From the NCBI GenBank assembly GCA_002838945.1, contig PGXB01000007.1, positions 1-64,000 on the forward strand: DNA of 64,000 bases. The letters are read 5' to 3'. The DNA is from a candidate division Zixibacteria bacterium HGW-Zixibacteria-1 (GTDB taxonomy: Bacteria; Zixibacteria; MSB-5A5; GN15; PGXB01). Below are positions 37,161 through 45,116 of this stretch, in pieces. The notes beneath the pieces were generated by a model. It saw only the letters and a list, made by a program, of their open reading frames with translations, ran no database searches and was not told the origin of the DNA. The stretch's first letter is position 1, and every line of letters begins with the position of its first letter. Made by a program: the position numbers and the translations under genes.

Positions 37161-38516
37161 GTGTTTGAAAAAGACAAAGCTCTGGAAATAGCCAAGAAGG
37201 CCATATCATTCTCCAACGGTGACATGTGCGAAGCGGTGCTGGAGCATCAGCGGCTGTCGTTGACCCGATTCGCCGAATCACGAATCAGCGACAATATCGA
37301 TACTACGGAGACTCTTCTATACATTCGCTCCGTCAAGGACAAGCGTATCGGCGTCACCGCTACCGGGGACCTGAGTGATACCGGAATCCGTAAGGCCATC
37401 GATGACTGCGAAAAAATAATGGGCTATATGGCGCCCGATGAGAAATTTGTTTCCTTTCCGGTGCAGGAACAAAAACCGCCGGAACGAAAATATGTTATCC
37501 CCGGCACAGCCGATTTCGGCCCCAAAGAACGCGCCGATGTTGTGGAAAAAATCGACCGCGTGGGGTTGAAAGGCAACCTGAAAGCATCCGGTGCCTTCCG
37601 CATCGAACACAACGGCCTCGCCATTGTCAACAGCCTCGGCATGGAGCGGTTTTTTACGGGCAACAATGCCCAATTATCGCTGACCATGTCCGGCGAGCGG
37701 GGCAACTCCGGCTGGGCGATGGAATTTAACCGCGATGCTTCGCAGATTGATTTCCATAACATGGCCAAAAAAGCGGTCGAAAAGGCCGTCCGGTCGATCG
37801 ACCCGATATCAATCGAGGATGGTCAATACACCGTCATACTGGAACCGGCCGCCGTCGGACAGCTTCTTCTGTTGCTCTCATTCATGGGTTTCGGATGCAA
37901 AACATTTTACCAGCAACGATCCTTCATGGCCGGCAAAATCAGCGAAAAAATAGCCGGCGACAATTTCTCGGTTGGAGAAGATACCGACGATCCCGATTTC
38001 AACTACTGCCCTTTTGATTACGAGGGGGTCATTCGCAAAAACGTTCCATTAATTGAAAAGGGCGTCGCCACCGGCGTGGTATATAATTCATATTATGCCA
38101 ATCTGATGGAAACAGCATCCACCGGCCATGCTCTTCCCCCGACCAACAATTACGGCCCATATCCCAAAACTTTGTCGGTGGCGCCGGGCAACAGCCGAAT
38201 CGACGAGATGATCAAATCAACCGAAAAAGGTATTTACATTACACACTTCTGGTACCTCAATTTCCTCAATCCCATGCGGACAATGGTGACCGGGACCACT
38301 CTCGACGGAACATTTTTGATTGAGAACGGCGCTGTCAGCCGGCCGATAAAAAACATGCGCACCAACCAGTCGATATTGGAAGCCTTTTCCAGCATCGAGA
38401 TGATCTCGTCTGACAGGATCATTTATCCGCAGTATTCGGTCCTGATGAGAGTGCCGGCTATGAAAATAAATAACTTCAACCTGGCGGCTGAAGAGGAGGA
38501 TGACAGCAAATGCTGA
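37161..38516 (+). CDS. pmbA: TldE/PmbA protease subunit
   Basis: The 451-aa partner of TldD lacks the HExxxH motif, as expected for TldE. Family features include SVKDKRIGVTATGDLSDTG, IEDGQYTVILEPAAVGQLL and YYANLMETASTGHALPP, the latter close to the TldE signature. Start is GTG 37161 with TAGGAGG eleven bases upstream. Its stop overlaps the ATG of a short Tat-leader frame (ATGCTGA). It is expected to act with TldD in the cytoplasm. Confidence 0.92.
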   Translation: MFEKDKALEIAKKAISFSNGDMCEAVLEHQRLSLTRFAESRISDNIDTTETLLYIRSVKDKRIGVTATGDLSDTGIRKAIDDCEKIMGYMAPDEKFVSFPVQEQKPPERKYVIPGTADFGPKERADVVEKIDRVGLKGNLKASGAFRIEHNGLAIVNSLGMERFFTGNNAQLSLTMSGERGNSGWAMEFNRDASQIDFHNMAKKAVEKAVRSIDPISIEDGQYTVILEPAAVGQLLLLLSFMGFGCKTFYQQRSFMAGKISEKIAGDNFSVGEDTDDPDFNYCPFDYEGVIRKNVPLIEKGVATGVVYNSYYANLMETASTGHALPPTNNYGPYPKTLSVAPGNSRIDEMIKSTEKGIYITHFWYLNFLNPMRTMVTGTTLDGTFLIENGAVSRPIKNMRTNQSILEAFSSIEMISSDRIIYPQYSVLMRVPAMKINNFNLAAEEEDDSKC

Positions 38517-38731
38517 GACGTGATTTTATCAAAACGTCGGTTTTGACATTCAGCGGCGTATTGATTGCTCAAAATGCCTTAATGTCGCTGCCTCTATTGG
38601 ATACGAATCACAACCGACGTAAAACCGGCAAGCCGGCTTATCACCTGCATGGACACCGGCGCTCCGGCTGTGCCTCTCCTCCCGAATTGCAGAGGATTCT
38701 TGAAAACGGCATAACATCACTTCCCTTGTAG
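38510..38731 (+). CDS. Short ORF with twin-arginine-type leader, possible remnant
   Basis: The 73-residue frame starts inside the end of pmbA and begins MLRRDFIKTSVLTFSGVLIA, a good Tat signal (RRxFIK plus a mild hydrophobic core). Only about 40 residues follow, with His/Cys-rich HLHGHRRSGC, and no domain. Such leaders normally precede large cofactor-containing exported proteins, so this may be the stump of a decayed gene or a real small exported protein. The TGA-ATG overlap with pmbA suggests it once was, or still is, translated in the tldD-pmbA unit. prmC begins two bases after its stop. Confidence 0.45.
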   Translation: MLRRDFIKTSVLTFSGVLIAQNALMSLPLLDTNHNRRKTGKPAYHLHGHRRSGCASPPELQRILENGITSLPL

Positions 38732-38733
38732 AT

Positions 38734-39594
38734 ATGGATAAACTCGAATTTCACCGGATGATCAAAGATGCCGAGCAAAAGCTTCGCGATGTCGGTATCG
38801 ATGCCGCCGCCACCGAGGTCGAAATTATTCTCGAGTATCTCCTCGAGGTCGAACGCATCGCCATCTATTTGCATGGCTGGAAACTTATTGACACCGCCGC
38901 CCTTAAAAAATTCCACAAGATTATCGAAAAACGGGCCACGCGCTATCCCCTGCAGTACATCCTCGGTGAAGCTTACTTCTATGGCCGCCGATTCCTGGTC
39001 AATCCCGACGTCATGATACCAACCCCGGAGACAGAAACACTCTGCGAACTGGCCATTAATTATATCAATAATGAAAAAATCGAGGCCCCGCAGATTCTCG
39101 ACCTGTGCACCGGTTCGGGCGTGATCGCCGTGACCATTGCCTCGGAACTTCCCGATACATGGGTCACTGCTTCCGATATCTCCCAGGCCGCCCTGGCTAT
39201 GGCCAGAAAAAATGCCGCCATGAATGGCGTCGAAAGTATCATTCGGTTTATTAAATCCGATATGTTCGATTCGATTCGGTCCGACGAAAGATTTGACCTG
39301 ATTCTTTCCAATCCACCCTACATCCGCGATGATGAATACGACACCCTTCAGCCCGAAGTGCTCGTCGATCCCAAGATCGCCCTTGTCGCGGGCGTGGAAG
39401 GTCTCGATCTTATCAAAAAACTGCTCGACACCGCCCCTGCCTATCTGAATCCAAACGGGCGAATAATGTTCGAAATGAGTTATGACCAAACCGACAAAAT
39501 CATCCGCCTTACCGAAAACGACAAACGGTATCGATCATTTACTATAATCAAGGACTTGAACGACATCGATCGCGTGGTTATTTTAAGCGTATGA
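38734..39594 (+). CDS. prmC: Release factor glutamine methyltransferase
   Basis: PrmC (HemK) methylates the glutamine of the GGQ motif in RF1 and RF2. The 286-aa protein has the helical N-terminal domain (VEIILEYLLEVERIAIYLHG), the AdoMet motif ILDLCTGSGVIAVTIA and the catalytic NPPY within ILSNPPYIRDDEYDTLQPEV. prfA lies 6.3 kb upstream. The ATG of nth overlaps its stop (ATGA), indicating coupled expression with the repair gene. Confidence 0.95.
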   Translation: MDKLEFHRMIKDAEQKLRDVGIDAAATEVEIILEYLLEVERIAIYLHGWKLIDTAALKKFHKIIEKRATRYPLQYILGEAYFYGRRFLVNPDVMIPTPETETLCELAINYINNEKIEAPQILDLCTGSGVIAVTIASELPDTWVTASDISQAALAMARKNAAMNGVESIIRFIKSDMFDSIRSDERFDLILSNPPYIRDDEYDTLQPEVLVDPKIALVAGVEGLDLIKKLLDTAPAYLNPNGRIMFEMSYDQTDKIIRLTENDKRYRSFTIIKDLNDIDRVVILSV

Positions 39595-40223
39595 CCGTAA
39601 ATGCCGCAAAAAAGATTGTCGCCCTTCTGAAAAAAGCCTATCCCGGAGCCGACTGTTCGCTCGATTTCAAAACCCCGCATCAACTCCTCGTGAGCACCAT
39701 TCTCTCGGCCCAATGCACCGACGAACGGGTGAATATCGTCACCAAAGATCTTTTCAAAAAATATAGGAAACCCCACGACTACGCCGATGCTGACATACAC
39801 GAGCTCGAAGAAGATATCCGTTCCACCGGTTTTTTCCGCAACAAGGCTAAATCGATCAAGGAATCAGCCATTGTTATTGATAATCATTACAACGGGAAAA
39901 TCCCGGAAACCATGGAAGAACTGGTCAAACTGCCCGGTGTCGGCCGAAAAACCGCTTCGGTCATTCTCGGAACCGCCTTTAGGAAAGCCGAAGGTGTCGT
40001 CGTCGATACCCATGTTATCAGATTGTCCCGCAGGCTCGGTTTGACCGAAAACAAAGATGCCGTCAAAATCGAAAAAGACCTGATGCAAATATTGCCGAAA
40101 TCCGGCTGGATCATCTTTTCGCATCTGATGATATCCCACGGCCGGGCTGTCTGCAAGGCCCGCAAGCCGGACTGCGGTTCCTGTGTTCTGGCCGGGCTAT
40201 GCCCGTCGGCGGGCAGCTTTTAG
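39591..40223 (+). CDS. nth: Endonuclease III
   Basis: Nth is the bifunctional DNA glycosylase/AP lyase for oxidised pyrimidines in base excision repair. The 210-aa protein has the helix-hairpin-helix LVKLPGVGRKTASVIL with the catalytic Lys, the catalytic Asp in VVDTHVIRLSRRLGL, and the C-terminal [4Fe-4S] ligands CKARKPDCGSCVLAGLC in the canonical C-x6-C-x2-C-x5-C spacing. ILSAQCTDERVN near the N-terminus is family typical. It overlaps prmC by four bases. Confidence 0.96.
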   Translation: MTVNAAKKIVALLKKAYPGADCSLDFKTPHQLLVSTILSAQCTDERVNIVTKDLFKKYRKPHDYADADIHELEEDIRSTGFFRNKAKSIKESAIVIDNHYNGKIPETMEELVKLPGVGRKTASVILGTAFRKAEGVVVDTHVIRLSRRLGLTENKDAVKIEKDLMQILPKSGWIIFSHLMISHGRAVCKARKPDCGSCVLAGLCPSAGSF

Positions 40224-40263
40224 CGCTTGGCTTATCAAAATATCAGCCGACATAGTATAATAG

Positions 40264-40854
40264 ATGATGACCCTTCTCGTAATCATAGCGGCCCTGATAA
40301 TTCTTTTCTGCCTGGTTTTGGCGGCCTCGATAAGAATTCGGGCCAAATTCGACGACTCCGAAAAGACAGTCGCCGCCGCCTATATTTTCCTGAAGTCGAC
40401 CTATGATATTTCTTCAAAAACGGTAATGGTATCCGCCTTCGGTATCCGGCTGTTCTCATTTCCCATAAAATCGGAAAAAAAGAAAAAAGAACCGGCCCCG
40501 GAGGTCGAAGAGAAAAAGAAGAAGAAACGAAAGCGGTTTAGTTTTTCCGACATAGACATAAAATACCTGAAAATGGCCAAAGCCCTGATCGGTGGAACAA
40601 AAATAAAGGAACTGGCTATAAAAATAAGAGGCGGTTTTACCGAACCTTTTTATACAGGCAAAATGTATGGCTATTATTGGGCCGCGAAAGGAATGTATCC
40701 GAAATTGATGTCGCATGTTGACTTCAAGCCCGATTTCTCATCGGGAACTTTGATTTTCGAAGGAAAAGGGCTTGTCACTTTGCGTATGTACTATATATTT
40801 AGATTTGTCTGCAGTTTTCTATATGACAGGCTGAAACACAAATTAAGCAAATAA
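40264..40854 (+). CDS. DUF2953 membrane protein
   Basis: The 196-aa protein has an N-terminal membrane helix (LVIIAALIILFCLVLAASI), a strongly charged Lys/Glu stretch near residues 75 to 95, and a C-terminal domain (IKIRGGFTEPFYTGKMYGYYWAAKGMYP) that resembles DUF2953. In Bacillus the DUF2953 gene (ytfI) is the neighbour of ytfJ/gerW, and the same pair occurs here, which supports the call. Its function is unknown; linkage suggests it works with GerW at the membrane. Confidence 0.75.
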   Translation: MMTLLVIIAALIILFCLVLAASIRIRAKFDDSEKTVAAAYIFLKSTYDISSKTVMVSAFGIRLFSFPIKSEKKKKEPAPEVEEKKKKKRKRFSFSDIDIKYLKMAKALIGGTKIKELAIKIRGGFTEPFYTGKMYGYYWAAKGMYPKLMSHVDFKPDFSSGTLIFEGKGLVTLRMYYIFRFVCSFLYDRLKHKLSK

Positions 40855-40882
40855 TCTGCTTTAGAAAAGAAAGGATGAGATC

Positions 40883-41320
40883 ATGGCGGAGAATAACAGG
40901 GTATCAGAAATCCTCAAAGATATTGTCGGCGAACTGAAAGATATCGCCAATTCCCAGACAGTTGTCGGCGATCCGATTACGGTCGGAGACAAAACGGTTA
41001 TTCCGGTGGTTAAGATTTCCGTCGGTTTCGGCGCGGGCGGCGGCCAGGGCGAAACACCCGACAAAGGCGGCGGTTTTGGCGGCGGCGGCGGTGGCGGCGC
41101 CAAAATAGAACCGTCCGCATTTATTATTATCGACGGCGACCGGATTCAACTGCTCTCGGCCAAACCCGGCAAGCTGGATGCGCTGGTCGAAGCCGTCCCC
41201 GGATTATTCGGCAAAATTAAGGATATCCGGGACAGGATGAAAAAAGACAAGGGCGAGGATAAACCGGCTGAAGAAATCAAACCGGACGAAAAACCTCCGG
41301 ATCCCAATCCCGGCTATTAA
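40883..41320 (+). CDS. GerW/YtfJ family protein
   Basis: The 145-aa protein matches the GerW family (known from spore germination in Bacillus but widespread outside spore formers). It opens VSEILKDIVGELKDIANSQTVVGDPITVGDKTVIPVVKISVGFGAGGG; its centre is an extended Gly-rich run, followed by PSAFIIIDGDRIQLL, and it ends in a charged Lys/Glu/Pro tail. A strong ribosome binding site, AAAGGATGAG, precedes ATG 40883. It pairs with the DUF2953 gene and is followed by a terminator. No sporulation genes are visible, so its role is probably in the envelope or stress response. Confidence 0.88.
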   Translation: MAENNRVSEILKDIVGELKDIANSQTVVGDPITVGDKTVIPVVKISVGFGAGGGQGETPDKGGGFGGGGGGGAKIEPSAFIIIDGDRIQLLSAKPGKLDALVEAVPGLFGKIKDIRDRMKKDKGEDKPAEEIKPDEKPPDPNPGY

Positions 41321-41344
41321 AGCCAAAATAGACCGAAATTAGAG

Positions 41345-41372
41345 CCGTCGGCGCCTGTCGGCGGTTTTTTTT
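41345..41372 (+). terminator. Rho-independent terminator after gerW-like gene
   Basis: CCGTCGG pairs with TCGGCGG (two G-T wobbles) around a six-base loop, followed by eight T. Confidence 0.75.
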
Positions 41373-41477
41373 ATCGCCGACATTTCAATCTGATTTTTTT
41401 GCCGGTTCGGGTTAAGCTTTTCGATTTATAACCGAATGATTATTATATAGATAGATTATTATAAGGGAGGGAATCCC

Positions 41478-41738
41478 ATGCCCACTTCGATATGTAAAGC
41501 CTGTGCCAGGCTGATGAAAGAAAAAACAGATTTCCCTCGCGGTAATTTTGACAGTGATTACTGCGCCGACTGCGTGGACAACAAGGGCAATCTCAAACCG
41601 CGCGAAATAATCAGAGTCAATATGATCAGATACAGGGTTAATAATACCGGTATCAGCCAGGAAGAAGCGGCTGAAATAGTTGACAACCTGATGCGTTCGC
41701 TCCCGGCCTGGAATCCACCCAAAGTCAAAACGACTTAG
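41478..41738 (+). CDS. Small zinc-ribbon protein
   Basis: The 86-aa protein has paired cysteine knuckles, CKACARLM near the start and YCADCVDNKG at residues 31 to 40, which resembles the putative zinc-ribbon family Zn_ribbon_2. A helical part (ISQEEAAEIVDNLMRSLPAW) follows. GGGAGGG precedes the ATG and a terminator follows the stop, so it is a real monocistronic gene. The function is unknown. Confidence 0.78.
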   Translation: MPTSICKACARLMKEKTDFPRGNFDSDYCADCVDNKGNLKPREIIRVNMIRYRVNNTGISQEEAAEIVDNLMRSLPAWNPPKVKTT

Positions 41739-41761
41739 GAATCAATAGGTCCCCAAATTAT

Positions 41762-41791
41762 AAAGGGCGTATCTTCATACGCCCTTTTTTT
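41762..41791 (+). terminator. Rho-independent terminator
   Basis: AAAGGGCGTAT, loop CTTC and ATACGCCCTTT are followed by seven T. Confidence 0.9.
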
Positions 41792-41849
41792 ATACGACAG
41801 GCAGCAACCATATGCTGACACTGTCTTTAGTACACAGAAAAATACTGCA

Positions 41850-42950
41850 CTATACAGTTGTCATCACATCACGGCGTTTACGCACAATCACGGTTATTGC
41901 GGCCAGCACAAGTAGAATTATCAGCACTAGCAATCCATAGCCGGTTAGTGACGGAAGCCTCCTCGGTCCGGGAGAATTCGACATCGACAGCATGACCTTG
42001 ATTTCCTTTTGGCCTAAAGGTGAAATGGTTCCCAATGACCATTCCATAGCACCGGCGATGCAATCGGGACCAAGGGAATTTCTGTTCAAGAGAACCCGGT
42101 TTTCGACATCCTTATTAAGCCCCGTCGCAGGCCAAATATTACCCCCTGCATCCCGAAAATCAGCGACATCATAACGATTAAAAGGATATAAGGTCGAATC
42201 GACGCTAAATCCAATATATTCCACATTTCCAAAACTGGACTTGGCCCACATACTTATATCCCAGTGGTAATTCTGCTGGTTATACGTCGGAATGAAGGCT
42301 GGATCATATCTGCCTGTGACCTCAGGATCATATTCGTCGCCCGGGTGACCATGCAATAATTGATAGAAATAGACATTGGTCAATGGAAGTGTCGCCGATG
42401 TATTTTTGATTGTGTACGTAACATAGGCGATGCAATCGGTGCTTGGAACAAACAATCCGCTACCTATATTCATGGCCACCGGCCCGTCACATACCAATTC
42501 ATAGTCAATCTGAATTTCCACCTGGGTCATGGCCCTGTCTCGTATCGTCGATGTTCCCGCGCTCTGGTCACCGCTGGTATATGTCGGGCCGGAAACCGGC
42601 TCGAAAGTCTCAGCAGTCCTGTAATAAGGGCAGATCCAGTAATCGGTCAGCCAGGTGGCCTGAGGCGAAGTCTCAATACCATCATAATAAATAGCCGCCG
42701 CCCAGTCGCCAGAGAGCATTTCATGCGAAGGCGTGGAATCCGGATGAAACCAAAGCCAATCCGAGTACCCAAATACATCAACATCAATGGTCCATTCGCT
42801 GCAACCGGCTGGACATGCATAATGTATTTCTCCCGCCCCTTTAGCCTCTTTATCCCTCGATAGGGCCATGTCGGCCTGAAGGGTCACCAACAGCGCCATA
42901 AATATTACAATTACCAATAAAGAATTTCGGTTATTTTTATGAATTCTCAT
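41850..42950 (-). CDS. Secreted protein with CTERM-like C-terminal sorting signal
   Basis: The 366-aa protein has a signal peptide (SLLVIVIFMALLVTLQADMAL). Its mature part is rich in aromatic residues, Asp and Cys (HYACPAGCSEWTIDVDVFGY, WLTDYWICPYYRTAE) with no recognised domain. It ends in LPSLTGYGLLVLIILLVLA plus a short basic tail RKRRDVMTTV. This tripartite end (short motif, hydrophobic helix, Arg cluster) resembles IPTL-CTERM and related sorting signals processed by exosortase-like enzymes. No such enzyme is visible nearby. The surface role is inferred. Confidence 0.65.
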   Translation of the reverse strand: MRIHKNNRNSLLVIVIFMALLVTLQADMALSRDKEAKGAGEIHYACPAGCSEWTIDVDVFGYSDWLWFHPDSTPSHEMLSGDWAAAIYYDGIETSPQATWLTDYWICPYYRTAETFEPVSGPTYTSGDQSAGTSTIRDRAMTQVEIQIDYELVCDGPVAMNIGSGLFVPSTDCIAYVTYTIKNTSATLPLTNVYFYQLLHGHPGDEYDPEVTGRYDPAFIPTYNQQNYHWDISMWAKSSFGNVEYIGFSVDSTLYPFNRYDVADFRDAGGNIWPATGLNKDVENRVLLNRNSLGPDCIAGAMEWSLGTISPLGQKEIKVMLSMSNSPGPRRLPSLTGYGLLVLIILLVLAAITVIVRKRRDVMTTV

Positions 42951-43029
42951 CTTTTTCTCCAGTCAAAAGTCATAGATATTACTCGCCTGCAATTACAATT
43001 TCAAGCGATCCTGAATTTAAAATATTATT

Positions 43030-43731
43030 CTAATAAATCAAATGATGGGCCTGCCGCGGAGGGGAACGAGGCGAACATCTGAATATCAGGACTCGAGAAA
43101 TGAATACTATTTTTTTATAGCGATAAAAATGAAATGCGACATCTTTCAGATGCTTTTTCTTTTCACTCGATTTATTGAATATATAGTGCAAAAATTCCAG
43201 TAGAATGGCATTTAACAGGATTACGCCGACAGCGAAGACGACCAGACCGAACAATGTGCTGAGGCTGATTATCATAACCGATCCATTATTCTGCGGAAAA
43301 AACACGCTTCCCACTGGGCTGAATTTTTCTATAAATAACTCCTGGGGCAGCCAGGCAAGAGCGACAACCAGCGGATTGGGCCATATAAACTTTTTTATCA
43401 GGCCAAGGGAGAGACCAAAAACGGAAAAGACTATTCCAAGGAACAGCAGCTTTATTATAAATGTCATGGGCGCGATCAACAGTTCCTGCGTCGATACGGC
43501 GCCGACATAACATAACGCCAGAAGCAGCCCCAGTAGAATAGCATCAAAATAATCTGATCTTAAAACTTGCCAGAGAAATGGAATAAAGGCTGCAAATGAT
43601 AGGATAAACAGTTCCGGGATAAGATGAGAAATTGCCAGAAGCAGAGCCGTACTTCCCGAAATTAGGAATAGCGATGGAACTCGTAAAAAACGTCTCTGTG
43701 CGTAATTATAACGCGATTTCTCGACTTGCAT
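43030..43731 (-). CDS. Integral membrane protein resembling the N-terminal half of Lnt
   Basis: The 233-aa protein has seven or so hydrophobic segments (for example SLFLISGSTALLLAISHLIP, AILLGLLLALCYVGAV, LFLGIVFSVFGLSLGLI and LFGLVVFAVGVILLNAILL). The order FIPFLW, PLVVALAWLPQELFIEKFSPVG, then TLFGLVVFAVGV fits the membrane half of apolipoprotein N-acyltransferase, but no nitrilase domain with the catalytic Glu-Lys-Cys follows. It may be a truncated Lnt, a split form, or an unrelated membrane protein. The last ~15 residues are low complexity. Confidence 0.45.
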   Translation of the reverse strand: MQVEKSRYNYAQRRFLRVPSLFLISGSTALLLAISHLIPELFILSFAAFIPFLWQVLRSDYFDAILLGLLLALCYVGAVSTQELLIAPMTFIIKLLFLGIVFSVFGLSLGLIKKFIWPNPLVVALAWLPQELFIEKFSPVGSVFFPQNNGSVMIISLSTLFGLVVFAVGVILLNAILLEFLHYIFNKSSEKKKHLKDVAFHFYRYKKIVFISRVLIFRCSPRSPPRQAHHLIY

Positions 43732-44090
43732 CCGAGACCCTTTCCGGAAGGGTAATTGGATGTCATGCCCCCGGTGCTCGATCCGTTTTATAGCAAATAA
43801 AATTGATGTTGGCGGCTGATGTCTGATTCAAAGACTATTAAACAGATAAAATTAATGCGGCGAAATATTAGATTAGTATAGCCCTCGACCAACAGATAAA
43901 ATAAATATAACGATATTAGACTGACCTGTCAAGGTTAAATATGTGTTTGCCGACACATTTATCGCACTTCGCTACTCCAGATGTTGCAAATATTACAAGC
44001 ATGTGATAACAATAATTAATATTAATTAATTGCCTTGACATATTAAGAAAATATCATTTTTTAAGCATAAATACATCATTGATTACAATT
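43732..44090. other. AT-rich intergenic region ahead of the selenoprotein candidate
   Basis: No gene is visible. AACAGATAAAAT occurs twice, at 43841-43852 and 43891-43902. TTGACA at about 44034 could serve as a -35 element for the gene at 44091, but the -10 region is poor. Confidence 0.4.
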
Positions 44091-44867
44091 ATGCACTATA
44101 TACAAAAATTAGTCGTTGTTTTAGTCGCGTTCTTAATGATTCTTGCAGTGACATGCGGCGACAGCGATAATCCCATTTACAGCGGACAAAATCCATTTCC
44201 CGCGGTCAGCGGCCCCGGCCTGTATATTCCCGATACGACATTCGATTTTGGTTATGTTCCTCAGTTTGGCACCATAAGCCACAAATACCGGATGTATTCC
44301 GTCGGGGATGATACCCTGAATATCCTTCAGATCCGACCCGGCTGAGGCTGCACCAGAGCTCCTTTGGAAAAGGACCAGCTTCTTCCCGGCGATAGCCTTG
44401 ATCTGGAAATTATCTTCAGCTCCAAAGCCTATTATGGGATGGTGACCAAATCACCCGCCATTTACACGAATGAACCTGATTCCCTGATGCCCCAGAAAAT
44501 AAGGCGGATTGTCCTGACCGCAAATGTTTATCGCAGTCTCGATACCACTTACCCGATCAATATAATGCCCCACTTATTCAATATCACGACTCCCGTGAAT
44601 GAAACCGACGACACAATTCCATTTCAAATCAAAAATTTTTCCAGGAACCGGGTCTATATAAATATCGTTGACTACCCGCGGGATTTTTTGAAATTGAGGA
44701 TGCCGGATAGAATCGGCGCCGGGCAAACGGCAACCGGTTTTATTTCCCTTACGCCTCTTGGGCTGACCAGCGAATTTAGAAAATCAATCACGATCGAATT
44801 GAATGGCCCCGGCCGAACCCGCTTTACTATTCCGGTCACGCGGGTACTGCCCGATAGAACACCTTGA
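44091..44867 (+). CDS. Candidate selenoprotein: DUF1573-like lipoprotein with Sec-Gly-Cys motif
   Basis: The frame from ATG 44091 is open to 44867 except for one in-frame TGA at 44343-44345. Read through, it gives 258 aa with residue 85 at the TGA. The N-terminus is a lipoprotein-type signal ending LAVTC (Cys22). Residues ~45 to 130 match the DUF1573 fold: DTTFDFGYVPQFGTISHKY, then IRPG-TGA-GCTRAPLEKDQLLPGDSLDLEI. In DUF1573 proteins this place reads CGCT, so the TGA replaces the first Cys, the usual Cys/Sec exchange of selenoproteins. Frame, spacing and conservation continue perfectly on both sides. A second beta-rich domain follows. The protein is probably periplasmic, lipid anchored and redox active (inference). 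Alternatives are a recent nonsense mutation or a sequencing error. A TTG at 44079 is an alternative start; no clear ribosome binding site is seen. Confidence 0.75.
44356..44381 (+). promoter_or_regulatory. Candidate bacterial SECIS hairpin
   Basis: Immediately inside the reading frame after the TGA, GAGCT pairs with AGCTT and CCTTT with AAAGG, closing on the three-base loop GGA, with a three-base bulge (ACC) on the 3' side. The loop's first G is 20 bases after the UGA. Bacterial SECIS elements are coding-region hairpins with a G at the start of the apical loop at about this distance. SelB binding is inferred. Confidence 0.55.
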
Positions 44868-45051
44868 GATTAAGGCCATTTTTTCAATTAACCCCCCAAG
44901 CCTTATAATTTTTGTATTAATAATAGGAATTTATTAAAATAATCGGAATTGTGGCGCCGGCTGCCGGGCGGCCTGTCGGAACTTTCTATCCGGCTGACTG
45001 TTATAGCCATAGAATAAAAGTGTTGCTCAAAAAAGTGGATAGTGTATATTG

Positions 45052-45101
45052 TGACGATAAAATTTTCCTGTTCAGAAATTGAGCAGGCTGACGATAAAAT
45101 T
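45052..45101 (+). repeat. 13-base direct repeat upstream of yajC
   Basis: TGACGATAAAATT occurs at 45052-45064 and 45089-45101, between a weak promoter candidate (TTGCTC 45023, TATTGT 45047, 18-base spacer) and the yajC start. It could be a regulator-binding pair in the leader. Confidence 0.5.
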
Positions 45102-45116
45102 ATTAAGGAGTAAAAG

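Noticed and set aside
44364-44867. Separate gene starting at TTG 44364 after the UGA
   Set aside because: It would begin in the middle of the DUF1573 domain with no ribosome binding site; readthrough explains the frame and homology better.
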